A stretch of 64,000 nt of DNA from Sinomicrobium soli (GTDB lineage: Bacteria > Bacteroidota > Bacteroidia > Flavobacteriales > Flavobacteriaceae): NCBI RefSeq assembly GCF_003285545.1, contig NZ_QLNV01000008.1, forward strand, positions 186,001 to 250,000, written 5' to 3'. Every line of letters starts with the position of its first letter. Within the stretch, counting starts at the first letter, position 1. A program made the position numbers and the translations under genes. The notes under the pieces were generated by a model. It was not told the DNA's origin and searched no databases. It was given only the letters and a program-made list of their open reading frames with translations. Positions 36,637 to 44,689 of this stretch are shown piece by piece.

Positions 36637-37442
36637 TCCATCTTCCTAATCAGAGCATCACGCAAACCGTCAAGGAATTTTGTCCGGTTTATTTTTCGAC
36701 TTTTAAGTTCCATATAGGTATGGTAAAAATCACCCAAGTTGATATTAAAAGCTAGTTCAAATGTTCTAGCAATGAGTTTGATATCCGCATTTCCATTGTC
36801 AAATACCGCTTGTGAATGGAGTGCATAAATCAATTCTGTTAAAGCGGTTTTATTTGCGGTCCAATTTAAAGGATAGCTTTCAGAAGTGTTTTTTTGTTTG
36901 TTATTACTTAGCTGGTCTTCAAGATAGACCTGTATAAGATCGTTCGCAATAATTTTGGCGACCTTATAGTCATGTGATGTTGAAAAGCGATGGTCTGCCT
37001 CAAAATAAAAAGTATCTAACCATAGCCCAATATTGTGTTTTCCACGTACAAAAAGGCACTCATCAAGGAAAGAGTTATTGCTTCGGTAATATTTATAAAA
37101 ATCAAGGTTATTATCAAAGAACCTTTTTAGTTTCTTCAGTTCTTTATTAAGATATTTCCTGGTGCGTTTGACTCCGTACGGTTTTCTGGTTTCGATTTTG
37201 TAAATGGCATTATAGTAGATGAGTTTTGAAACAATAAGAGGTTTTTGGTATTTGAAAAAATAGATTTCCTCTTCCGTGTTCTTAAAATCTTTCTTAAGTA
37301 TAAAATCCTTTAAATCCGAAAGGCTTGTGATGATGAGCTGTATAACAGCTTCGATACTTTTTGTAGGGCAGTCAGCTTCACTTACTATTTCTTGAATTGC
37401 AGTTTCCAATTTAAGATGTGTTTCATTGTAGAATTTTTCCAT
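36615..37442 (-). CDS. rteC: RteC-family regulator of a conjugative element
   Basis: RteC of the Bacteroides element CTnDOT activates excision genes; homologues mark integrative conjugative elements in Bacteroidota. This protein has 275 residues beginning MEKFYNETHLKLETAIQEI. It shows the family text FFKYQKPLIVSKLIYYNAIY, LNWTANKTALTELIYALHSQ, and NINLGDFYHTYMELKSRKI. The ATG at 37442 matches the start of a second copy at 42940 (MNKFYNETRTKLETAI). The gene is visibly AT-richer than the DNA to its left. No RteA/RteB two-component genes are nearby, so the regulatory circuit is incomplete here. Confidence 0.9.
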   Translation of the reverse strand: MEKFYNETHLKLETAIQEIVSEADCPTKSIEAVIQLIITSLSDLKDFILKKDFKNTEEEIYFFKYQKPLIVSKLIYYNAIYKIETRKPYGVKRTRKYLNKELKKLKRFFDNNLDFYKYYRSNNSFLDECLFVRGKHNIGLWLDTFYFEADHRFSTSHDYKVAKIIANDLIQVYLEDQLSNNKQKNTSESYPLNWTANKTALTELIYALHSQAVFDNGNADIKLIARTFELAFNINLGDFYHTYMELKSRKINRTKFLDGLRDALIRKMEWKERIK

Positions 37443-37481
37443 CCCCTTAGTTTGCAATATTGATGTTTGATTTATTAATAG

Positions 37482-37508
37482 AAAAGCCTAAACGGTACAT
37501 TTAGGCTT
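37482..37508 (-). terminator. Terminator of the nitroreductase gene
   Basis: Perfect 9-bp stem AAGCCTAAA / TTTAGGCTT with a 7-base loop; on the minus strand it is followed by TTTTC, downstream of the nitroreductase stop and before rteC. Confidence 0.65.
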
Positions 37509-37545
37509 AATGCGGATCATCAAGTTGAAGGATTATTCAATTGCC

Positions 37546-38178
37546 TTATTCAATAAAAGTTACAAACTCATCCATCGGGTTTCGAACTTTTCTCATTGGA
37601 GCCAGCCAATCATGTTCTGCACGATAGCCCACATACATTAAAACCACACTTTTTAAACCTTTCACTTTCAGTTCCAACGTTTTATCTACCTGAGCATTGT
37701 CAAACCCTTCAGCAGGCGTACTGTCTATTTTTAGCTCTGCAGCTTGAGCTAATGCCATTGCCAGGCCGATGTAGCACTGACGTGCGGCATTGTCAAAATT
37801 TTGTTCTATGGTTTGTGAAGCGAAAATGGCTTTTATCTTATCGGTATAACTTTTAAATTGTCCGTCCGGCAAGCCTCTTTGCCTTGTGGTATAATCGTAT
37901 ATCGTATCTATACGTTCATCTGTATAATTGTCCCAAGCTGCAAATACAAGGACATGTGAGCAATCCATCATAGATTCAGGATTTAGAGAGCCTTCTTTTA
38001 ATCTTTCTTTCATTTCCTGATTAGAAATAGCTAATACCCTATATTGCTGTAAGCCTGAAGATGTGGGTGCCAATCGGGCAGCTTCCAGAATCTTGTATAA
38101 ATCCTCCTCGCTTACCCTTTTTGTTGGGTCATAAGCTTTTGTGGCGTATCGCCAATTAAGATTTTCAATTAATGACAT
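37546..38178 (-). CDS. NAD(P)H-dependent nitroreductase-family oxidoreductase (NfsB-like)
   Basis: FMN enzyme of 210 residues expected to reduce nitro compounds, quinones or similar electrophiles. The start MSLIENLNWRYATKAYDPTK with the RYATKAYD FMN contact, then ARLAPTSSGLQQYRVLAI (substrate/FMN pocket) and ALAQAAELKIDSTPAEGFD place it with NfsB-type nitroreductases. It is the last gene of a run of five same-strand genes (41652 to 37546), 48 bases after the 3-hydroxyacyl-CoA dehydrogenase gene. Confidence 0.92.
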   Translation of the reverse strand: MSLIENLNWRYATKAYDPTKRVSEEDLYKILEAARLAPTSSGLQQYRVLAISNQEMKERLKEGSLNPESMMDCSHVLVFAAWDNYTDERIDTIYDYTTRQRGLPDGQFKSYTDKIKAIFASQTIEQNFDNAARQCYIGLAMALAQAAELKIDSTPAEGFDNAQVDKTLELKVKGLKSVVLMYVGYRAEHDWLAPMRKVRNPMDEFVTFIE

Positions 38179-38226
38179 ATTTAAATTTTGTATTATGTTA
38201 GTTAGAATGTTTTTTTAATAACTATT

Positions 38227-39132
38227 CTAAGGTTTTAGAAAATTATCCTGTTCGTAGCTCGGGTTTGGATACTTGTAAAAACCTTCACCGGTGGACACTC
38301 CGAGTTTATTTGGCTCTATAAAATTTTTTCTGATGAATTCTTTTCTTTTGATCCAAGTATTCTCACCAGTCTTCTCTACATTATTGGTGATAACGTTATA
38401 TGCAGTAGTCATTCCGATGATGTCCAAAAGGGCGAAAGGTCCGATATGCCTGTTTCCAATTGGTGTTAGTATCCAGGTTTTATCAATACTCTCTACATCT
38501 CCGACCCCATCTATCAACAAATCCAATGCGGTCATCAGCCACGGAACTGATAGTGCATTCATAATATAGCCGGGATTTTCTTTCTGAATGACAACTGGTA
38601 CCATCCCAATTGTTTTTGCAAATGCAAGAATGATTTCGATGTTTTGGGGATCCGTGCTGGCATGACCCATGATTTCTACAACGTTGTACTTCCAGACCAG
38701 GTTAGCAAAGTGCAGTGCCAAAAATTTCTTTGGCCTGCCTGTTTCAGCAGCAAAATCACTTGGGAGCAGTGTGGAGGAATTCGTACAAAAAATGGTTTTT
38801 TGCGGTGCCAGTGTACTTAATTTGACATAGAATTCTTTCTTTACTTCCAGGTTTTCAGGTACGGCTTCTATGGTAATATCTGCATCTGCAACAGATCCTG
38901 CGAGATTTGTAGTATAACTTATATTATTGAAAGCGTTATCCAAATCCTCATCAGTGGCATCGATATCGGTCTTATAAGATTCACGTAGGTTCTTAAACCT
39001 TTTACGGGCATTTTCAAGGAATTCATCTTTGATATCATATAAAGTGACTTTATGGCCGTGAAAGGCTGTTTGAAACGCTATTTGCGCACCCAGTACGCCT
39101 GCGCCAAACACTGTGACATTTTTTATATCCAT
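38227..39132 (-). CDS. 3-hydroxyacyl-CoA dehydrogenase, stand-alone
   Basis: NAD-dependent dehydrogenase of 301 residues. Rossmann motif VFGAGVLGAQIAF, catalytic-region FCTNSSTLLPSDFA and LALHFANLVWKYNVVEIMGH (family HFFNP equivalent is HFANL here), then NPGYIMNALSVPWL. The enzyme is shorter than the fused form at the left end of the window and lacks a hydratase domain. The change at the HFxNP motif suggests a hydroxyacid or other substrate than straight fatty acyl-CoA, which is inference. Confidence 0.88.
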   Translation of the reverse strand: MDIKNVTVFGAGVLGAQIAFQTAFHGHKVTLYDIKDEFLENARKRFKNLRESYKTDIDATDEDLDNAFNNISYTTNLAGSVADADITIEAVPENLEVKKEFYVKLSTLAPQKTIFCTNSSTLLPSDFAAETGRPKKFLALHFANLVWKYNVVEIMGHASTDPQNIEIILAFAKTIGMVPVVIQKENPGYIMNALSVPWLMTALDLLIDGVGDVESIDKTWILTPIGNRHIGPFALLDIIGMTTAYNVITNNVEKTGENTWIKRKEFIRKNFIEPNKLGVSTGEGFYKYPNPSYEQDNFLKP

Positions 39133-39279
39133 ATTATTTGCTTTTAAAATTGAACATTATATTCTTTAAACTAAAAATTCATATTTCAACAACTCTATCA
39201 CCTTACCGCAGAATGAATTAGCTACAATGGTTCGCACATATCTCAAAAAATCCATTTGGACTTTCATTGTATTGTGCAC

Positions 39280-40359
39280 TTAAATTGACGCAGATTGCTC
39301 AATTGAAGATAGAACTTGGTGCAATGCTGCTGCATCCTCAAATGTGGGGGCGTTATGGGTATTCTTGCGGATATCACCAGCTGCAAGTCTGTAAATGGCG
39401 GCAACATTTCTAACTAAAGGATCATTGGGTAGCCCTTGGTACATTTCAATAGGTGGAGTCAAGTTTCTCAATTCTTTTTCGCCGCTTTTCTTCCCAAGTA
39501 TGTTAAGTCTTAACAGTTGGGCGTGTCCTGAAGTACCGGTAACTTGTATATCTCCTTCGGTTCCATTAATCTCCCATACTAGGCTGGTTGCGTTGATACC
39601 GCCACGATAATGAGCAGAAAAAGCAGCTCCGCTTTTAAATGCACCAATAACCAGTATTTGGTCTTCAGTTGTTTTAGATTTAATTTCGTCTGTATCGGTT
39701 ACTTTTACAGAGGTGAAATTATTGTACATTTCTGTCTTAAATTTCCCAAATCCTCCCAATACTTTTATGACACCTGCTAAGGTGTGCGCGAATGGAACTG
39801 TAAATAATGTCGCTCCAAATGACTTATCATTAATATAGTAATTGTGAGAAATTACGTTATCCCCCCAGTTGTTAACAGAACCGTTCAAGGTAGAAGATAA
39901 AACCCTCCCCACATATCCCTCATTAACGAGTTGCTGTAGATAAAGCAACTCTGGAGCAGCAACTAGTTGAGTGCCGACCACGGCGACTACATTTTTTTTG
40001 GCGGCTAATGCAGCCAATGCTTTTGTTTCTTCCAGGCCATTGCCCAATGGATGTTCACAATAGACGTGCTTACCGGCTTCCAATACAGCCTTAACCAATT
40101 CATAGTGATGAGGCACCTTGACGGTGATAACCACCAGGTCGATTTCATTTGATTGTATCAATGCCTGAGCATTTGCAAAAGCTAAGGGAATCTGGAAAGC
40201 TTCTGCTGATCTTTTGGCGCTCTGGTAAGTAGAGTTTGCAACCCCTACAATTTCAAACTCTTCAACCAACGTTCGCAATGCAGGTATATGAGCGGTTGAA
40301 GCCCATTGTTTGTCTGGATTTAACCCAATAAATCCAATACGAATTTTCGATTTATTCAT
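39280..40359 (-). CDS. Gfo/Idh/MocA-family oxidoreductase
   Basis: NAD(P)-dependent dehydrogenase of 359 residues, typically acting on sugars or inositols. The N-terminal Rossmann part starts KIRIGFIGLNPDKQWASTAH, with the EHPLG motif in GKHVYCEHPLGNGLEETKAL (family EKP/EHP lysine replaced by His) and a C-terminal alpha/beta domain. A Pro next to His in EHP is common in fungal and bacterial galactose-dehydrogenase-like members. It follows the TetR gene by 20 bases, so it is probably one of its targets. Confidence 0.9.
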   Translation of the reverse strand: MNKSKIRIGFIGLNPDKQWASTAHIPALRTLVEEFEIVGVANSTYQSAKRSAEAFQIPLAFANAQALIQSNEIDLVVITVKVPHHYELVKAVLEAGKHVYCEHPLGNGLEETKALAALAAKKNVVAVVGTQLVAAPELLYLQQLVNEGYVGRVLSSTLNGSVNNWGDNVISHNYYINDKSFGATLFTVPFAHTLAGVIKVLGGFGKFKTEMYNNFTSVKVTDTDEIKSKTTEDQILVIGAFKSGAAFSAHYRGGINATSLVWEINGTEGDIQVTGTSGHAQLLRLNILGKKSGEKELRNLTPPIEMYQGLPNDPLVRNVAAIYRLAAGDIRKNTHNAPTFEDAAALHQVLSSIEQSASI

Positions 40360-40380
40360 TCTCTTTTATTTTTCACACTC

Positions 40381-41016
40381 TCAATAATGATTATTGAGTT
40401 CATGCGGTGTCAGATTATAGTCGTTTATAAGATTCATTACGTAAAGTATAGTCTCGTTCAGCATTCTACTCCTTAATTTCGGATCAGCATTTGACAACGT
40501 ATAATTCAAGCAAATATGCCCATGCATTACTGCTATGGCAGTCTGGCTTTTATGTAAAAGGTATTCTTCTGTACATACTTTCTTGCCGCACAGATTTTTC
40601 AGCGTTTCACTTAAAAAATTCAGAAATAGTCCCAACTCTTTGAATTGTGTAAAAGGATCGGTGCAAGTGCTACCAACCTCCCACATTAAATTATACATTT
40701 CTTTCTCGTCAATCGCAAAGTTCCAACATGTGGTCACTATTGCCGTCAACCTTTCTTCCGGGTTGGTCAGCTTTCTACAATTTTTCTCAATACATCCATT
40801 AAATTGCTGATAGCATAATTCGCATAGAGCAATTAAAATGGCTTCTTTATTTTTAAAGTAAGAATATATTACTGGTGGAGAGTACTCAATGCGGTCAGCT
40901 ATTTTTCGCAGGCTTAGGGATTGGCGTCCATCATTTTTTAAAATAGCAAGGGCTGCGTAAAGTATGTCTTTACGCAACTCGCTCTTTAATCTGGCTATCC
41001 TTTCTTTGCTGCCCAT
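40381..41016 (-). CDS. TetR/AcrR-family regulator
   Basis: One-component repressor of 211 residues. The N-terminal HTH is SLSLRKIADRIEYSPPVIYS followed by YFKNKEAILIALCE. The C-terminal half is the ligand-binding domain, of unknown specificity. It lies between an azoreductase gene (27 bases upstream) and the Gfo/Idh/MocA gene, all on one strand, so it probably regulates this oxidoreductase operon. I could not identify its operator. Confidence 0.92.
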   Translation of the reverse strand: MGSKERIARLKSELRKDILYAALAILKNDGRQSLSLRKIADRIEYSPPVIYSYFKNKEAILIALCELCYQQFNGCIEKNCRKLTNPEERLTAIVTTCWNFAIDEKEMYNLMWEVGSTCTDPFTQFKELGLFLNFLSETLKNLCGKKVCTEEYLLHKSQTAIAVMHGHICLNYTLSNADPKLRSRMLNETILYVMNLINDYNLTPHELNNHY

Positions 41017-41043
41017 TATTATCTATGCTGAATTACAAAATAC

Positions 41044-41652
41044 TTAGAAAGTAAACTCACTGACTGTTTCCTGTGCTTTAGATAAGGCAGTTTCTTTAAC
41101 TCCGGGGATAGCTGTTCCCTCCACCCTGAAGGCTGTGAGGTCTGTCAAGCCGATAAATCCCAGGATTGCCCTTAGATAGGGTTCTGTAAAATCATAGCTC
41201 TTCATTGGCTCTTCGCTATATATACCCCCTGAGGCGATGGCCAGATATACTTTTTTATCGGTTAAGAGACCTATCGGTGCATTATCTACGTAGCTGAATG
41301 TCTCGCCAACACGCGCCACGTAATCGATCCATCCCTTTAAACTGGCCGGAATACCTAAATTGTATATGGGTAAACCAATTACGATAAAATCAGCTTCTTT
41401 CAATTCAGTTATAGCCTGCCCGGAACGGCCAAACACTTCTCGCTGGATTGCAGTGTGATGTTCGGCAGGTGTAAAAAATGCCTCAAAATGTTTGGCTTCA
41501 AGATAAGGGAAATGTGACTCCGACAGGTCGAGTTTATTAACCTGGCTGTCAGGATAAGCATTTTTTAAGTTCTCAACGATTGTGTTTGATAACTGACTGC
41601 TGGAAGATGTTTCTCCGTGGATGCTTGAAATGATGTGCAATATTTTTTTCAT
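41044..41652 (-). CDS. azoR: FMN-dependent NADH-azoreductase
   Basis: Flavodoxin-fold reductase of 202 residues that reduces azo dyes and quinones by two electrons. The FMN-binding start HIISSIHGETSSSSQLSN matches the SxxxxxSxS phosphate loop, and LPIYNLGIPASLKGWIDYVA, RVGETFSY is the AzoR signature. First gene of the run that continues through TetR, Gfo/Idh/MocA, 3-hydroxyacyl-CoA dehydrogenase and nitroreductase. Confidence 0.92.
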   Translation of the reverse strand: MKKILHIISSIHGETSSSSQLSNTIVENLKNAYPDSQVNKLDLSESHFPYLEAKHFEAFFTPAEHHTAIQREVFGRSGQAITELKEADFIVIGLPIYNLGIPASLKGWIDYVARVGETFSYVDNAPIGLLTDKKVYLAIASGGIYSEEPMKSYDFTEPYLRAILGFIGLTDLTAFRVEGTAIPGVKETALSKAQETVSEFTF

Positions 41653-41736
41653 TTTTCTTTATTTTTAGTTATAATGATTTCTGTGGGACTACCTTTAGTA
41701 AGCGCTAGCAACTAATAAGTGCGACGCTCTAATATT

Positions 41737-42096
41737 TTATGCTCTATTTAATTTATGATAGTATCGGTGGGATACGATTAAGAAAATAAGTGGTAATAAT
41801 GGTGTTATCGCCGCTCCAACGCCGTCAACAACGGTATGTGCAATGATTGCCGACATAAAAACAATACCATAAGCGGCATAAGCCCATTCTTTTATTATTC
41901 TGGGAACAGCAGGGATAAGTAAAAGTGGAATGCCTATAATTTTGCCGATAGCCAGCTCAACTTTAAAATAGTCGGGAAAGCCTAAATGCCTGAACGCTTC
42001 TCCCATAGCATCTGTAAAGTAAAGGAAGGCAGAGGATGCACCGGTCAGGATTGTTAGTGAAGTGGACACCCAATAAATGATTTTGTCTTTTCTCAT
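41737..42096 (-). CDS. DoxX-like integral membrane protein
   Basis: Small membrane protein of 119 residues with four predicted helices (about 8-27, 47-64, 72-91 and 95-110). FKVELAIGKIIGIPLLLIPA and AYAAYGIVFMSAIIAHTVVD fit the DoxX_2 family, often tied to redox stress. It is divergent from an HxlR regulator, with the double palindromic operator between them, so it is the probable target of that regulator. Confidence 0.85.
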   Translation of the reverse strand: MRKDKIIYWVSTSLTILTGASSAFLYFTDAMGEAFRHLGFPDYFKVELAIGKIIGIPLLLIPAVPRIIKEWAYAAYGIVFMSAIIAHTVVDGVGAAITPLLPLIFLIVSHRYYHKLNRA

Positions 42097-42125
42097 ATTT
42101 TTTAATTATTGTTTGTTTAACTATG

Positions 42126-42133
42126 CAAAGTTA
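42126..42133 (-). promoter_or_regulatory. -7 element of the DoxX gene
   Basis: The minus strand reads TAACTTTG, an exact match to TAnnTTTG, 30 bases before the DoxX start. Confidence 0.55.
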
Positions 42134-42135
42134 CC

Positions 42136-42143
42136 TACATTTG
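42136..42143 (+). promoter_or_regulatory. -7 element of the HxlR gene
   Basis: TACATTTG on the plus strand matches TAnnTTTG exactly and nearly abuts the divergent DoxX -7 element, so the two promoters overlap. The operator lies downstream of it. Confidence 0.5.
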
Positions 42144-42155
42144 CTATCCAAAAGA

Positions 42156-42199
42156 TATTACTATCCCATTGGATAGCACTATCCAATGGGATAGTAATA
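42156..42199. promoter_or_regulatory. 44-bp double palindromic operator, probable HxlR site
   Basis: Two perfect 21-base arms (42156-42176 and 42179-42199) flank a 2-base centre. Each arm contains its own smaller palindrome, CTATCCCATTGGATAG and CTATCCAATGGGATAG. So two near-identical dimer sites sit side by side between DoxX and HxlR, ending 9 bases before the HxlR ATG. Confidence 0.85.
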
Positions 42200-42208
42200 C
42201 ATCACATT

Positions 42209-42568
42209 ATGATCACAGATAAAATAAATCAAGAGAAAAAACAGGAGTGCGTGAAGGCAATTCTACCTGTTAAGGACGCTTTAGAAGTTTTAAACGGGAG
42301 ATGGAAAATACCCATCATTATATCGCTAAAATTTGGAAATAAGCGATTTAAGGAAATATCGAGGGATGTTCAGGGTATTACTGACAAAGTGCTCTCAAAA
42401 GAATTGAAGGCCTTGGAGGTAAATCAACTTATAGCTAGAACAGTCTTTGATACTTTTCCCCCGACCGTAGAATATTCCTTGACCGAACACGGCTTTTCAC
42501 TACATAACGTTATAACGGCACTTGGCGAATGGGGTACGAGTCATAGGGAAAAGATTATTGGAAAATAG
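42209..42568 (+). CDS. HxlR-family winged-helix regulator
   Basis: The product has 119 residues. Core motifs are LNGRWKIPIIISLKFGNKRF and ISRDVQGITDKVLSKELKAL, then TVEYSLTEHG, characteristic of HxlR/YodB-type regulators that often sense quinones, aldehydes or disulfide stress. One Cys (Cys14 in KKQECVKAI) lies where YodB-like sensors have their reactive Cys; a sensing role is inferred. The ATG at 42209 follows the operator; longer in-frame readings would translate the operator. Confidence 0.92.
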   Translation: MITDKINQEKKQECVKAILPVKDALEVLNGRWKIPIIISLKFGNKRFKEISRDVQGITDKVLSKELKALEVNQLIARTVFDTFPPTVEYSLTEHGFSLHNVITALGEWGTSHREKIIGK

Positions 42569-42615
42569 CGTAAACCTTTCCAATGGTAAAGTGCAAACAA
42601 CCATGCCACGATATA

Positions 42616-42940
42616 TCATTTCTGCTGCACCAAATGCTGCAAGTTCATGTATTTCTTAATACGTTTTGCGCCGTATGGCTTCCTTGTATCTATCTTATAA
42701 ATGGCGTTATAATAAATGAGCTTTGAAACAATTACTGGTTTCTGATATTTGAAAAAATGGATTTTTTTCCTCCACATTTTTAAATCCCTTATTTACAACA
42801 TATTCCTTAACTTCTGACAAACACTTAAGAATGTTATCTATAACAGCTTCTCTCCGATGTAATGAACAATCGGCCCCAATCTCTAATTCATTGATTGCGG
42901 TTTCCAGTTTAGTTCGTGTCTCATTATAAAATTTATTCAT
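42616..42940 (-). pseudogene. rteC: Second rteC copy, frameshifted and truncated
   Basis: The start MNKFYNETRTKLETAINELE is parallel to the intact rteC. Near 42765 the frame shifts: the first frame reads FFQISETSNCFKAHLL and stops at 42707, while another frame continues FFKYQKPVIVSKLIYYNAIY, KIDTRKPYGAKRIKKYM and stops at 42616. The C-terminal two thirds are missing. It is a remnant of a second conjugative element or a partial duplication. Confidence 0.85.
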
Positions 42941-43134
42941 TTAGTTATTTGAAATCATGGCATTCTTATCTGTTACTAAATTTACAAACTACCTTATGTA
43001 TTCGGATCTGCACTATTTTAGAAATAGTCAGGCGTCATTAAGTTGGACAATTGTCCTCAAACTAAATAGACATTTACTTGTCGCTATTAGCTTATCTTTA
43101 AATCATTATACAGATGCAACTAAATTGACCACTT

Positions 43135-43446
43135 TTACCTTAATAATTTTTCAGTTTTCGTCAGAAACTTTTCTACAGCATCTTCAAAATCTATATCCAT
43201 CCGGTCGGCCAAAACCGCCAGCCACCAGACACATTCGCCCAATTTGTGTTCCAGCTCGGTATCCGTGTCCTTTGCCGGCCAACGTATTTGCTGAGACATT
43301 GTGTGGCGACCAACTAAACCCGCATCTGTTAAAAACGCCAGGGCATCTTCCTCAACAGTCCATTCACTGCCATGGTGCCGTTTCTCTAATTGATGATAGG
43401 CTGCCCTGATGTCCTTTGAGCGTCCGACAATTTCTTTAATATCCAT
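43135..43446 (-). CDS. MazG-like nucleotide pyrophosphohydrolase
   Basis: All-alpha protein of 103 residues. The segment DTELEHKLGECVWWLAVLAD has the E-x2-x-E spacing of MazG-like NTP pyrophosphohydrolases, which clear noncanonical nucleotides. Upstream TVEEDALAFLTDAGLVGRHT fits the first helical pair. Last gene of the run that begins at 47279, 24 bases after an SDR gene. Metal-ligand assignment is tentative. Confidence 0.7.
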   Translation of the reverse strand: MDIKEIVGRSKDIRAAYHQLEKRHHGSEWTVEEDALAFLTDAGLVGRHTMSQQIRWPAKDTDTELEHKLGECVWWLAVLADRMDIDFEDAVEKFLTKTEKLLR

Positions 43447-43470
43447 AGTCTATATTCTTATAATGATTTT

Positions 43471-44199
43471 TTACCAGGGCAAAGCGCCATTAGGCCCGAA
43501 AAATTTACCGCTTAAGGAAATGTCTTTCATCAGGGCATATTCAGCAATTAATTCAGCTGCACTTTCAGGTGTCGCAGTCCCGGTATTGTTGTTCAGGTCT
43601 GTTTTGATGTGGCCTGGTTCTATGGCAATGACAGGGATGCCAAATGGTTTCAGCTCTTTTGCAAACGCTACGACAAACGCGTTCAATGCCGTTTTGGAAC
43701 TTGAATAGCCAGCGAAATTTACCTGCCCGTAGACGGTACTTTCATCACCTGAAAGCGCGAGCGAACCGACAATACTGCTGATCATAACGATACTTGCATC
43801 TGGTGCAGATTTTAATAACGGAAGTAACTGCTGGGTTACGCGGACCGGGCCAAATGTATTCGCCTCATATTGTTTCCTGATCGAGGAAATGGGTTCTTCG
43901 CTCGGCGCTACTGAAAGGTCTTCGGCAAATCCTGCGTTATTGATAAGAATATCCAGTTTGCTTAGGTGTTGCTTCAGATATTGTGCGGCTGCAGCCACAC
44001 TTTCATCATTGGAAACGTCCACTTGCAACACGTGCACGTCCAGGTTTAGCGCTTTCAGAATACCATGCGCTTCTTTTCCTTTATGCATGTCCCGAACACC
44101 CATCCACACCTGAAAACCTTTTTCTGCCAGGAGCTTTGCCGTAGCAAAACCGATGCCTTTATTGGCACCGGTTATGAAAGCTGTCTTATTATTATCCAT
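43471..44199 (-). CDS. SDR-family NAD(P)-dependent oxidoreductase
   Basis: Classical short-chain dehydrogenase of 242 residues. Cofactor motif FITGANKGIGFATAKLL, NNAG in DILINNAGFAED, catalytic Ser in VMISSIVGSLAL and YSSSK with catalytic Tyr/Lys in NFAGYSSSKTALNAF. The sequence resembles carbonyl-reductase-like members, substrate unknown. The ATG at 44199 overlaps the end of the upstream NTF2 gene by 8 bases, so they are co-translated. Confidence 0.92.
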   Translation of the reverse strand: MDNNKTAFITGANKGIGFATAKLLAEKGFQVWMGVRDMHKGKEAHGILKALNLDVHVLQVDVSNDESVAAAAQYLKQHLSKLDILINNAGFAEDLSVAPSEEPISSIRKQYEANTFGPVRVTQQLLPLLKSAPDASIVMISSIVGSLALSGDESTVYGQVNFAGYSSSKTALNAFVVAFAKELKPFGIPVIAIEPGHIKTDLNNNTGTATPESAAELIAEYALMKDISLSGKFFGPNGALPW

Positions 44200-44653
44200 T
44201 ATTTTCAATGGTTTTTGGGTCAATGGTATTGGGTGCTGCGTGATGTGACAGATCACCGACTAAGGTAATCACCAGTTCACGAACAGAAAAATGCCATTTG
44301 CCGTTCGTTTTTTTGAACAGATCATGATAACGTGCGACAGCAACAGGCTGTAACGGAAAATCGCGTTCAGCATCCTGCTGAAAAATAGTAAGGTAGGACA
44401 CTGCGGTCGCTTCCTCTTCCTGAATATCCAGGACTGTATTGGTTGTAACGTGAGCTGTTCTTGGCGTACCATCTGCATACACCTGAAGATTTTGCGCCAA
44501 TTGGCGGGCTATGTTTTCTTTACCTTCCATAACGTTGCCTGGTGCGATGATCTTTCCATCGGCAAATAGTTCGCCTACTTTTTCAAAATTTCCCTGGTCA
44601 AGATAGTGGGTATATTGTCCAATCAGGTTTAGGATCTGTTGTTCGTTGCTCAT
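44192..44653 (-). CDS. NTF2/SnoaL-like protein
   Basis: Small alpha+beta barrel protein of 153 residues, opening QQILNLIGQYTHYLDQGNFE, then KVGELFADGKIIAPGNVMEG and HVTTNTVLDIQEEEATAVS, as in SnoaL-like hydratase/isomerase or binding proteins. Part of the SDR operon and overlapping the next SDR gene. Probably handles the same small substrate as its SDR neighbours, which is inference. Confidence 0.85.
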   Translation of the reverse strand: MSNEQQILNLIGQYTHYLDQGNFEKVGELFADGKIIAPGNVMEGKENIARQLAQNLQVYADGTPRTAHVTTNTVLDIQEEEATAVSYLTIFQQDAERDFPLQPVAVARYHDLFKKTNGKWHFSVRELVITLVGDLSHHAAPNTIDPKTIENNG

Positions 44654-44689
44654 AAAGCTTTTATTAAATTGATTAAAAATATGTTGTTT

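Noticed and set aside
36373-36640. tRNA attachment site for the mobile element
   Set aside because: No tRNA-like cloverleaf or T-loop sequence was seen at the junction; the AraC truncation is the only mark.
42577-42584. Terminator after HxlR (ATTGGAAA / TTTCCAAT)
   Set aside because: The stem is short, overlaps the stop codon and no T run follows.
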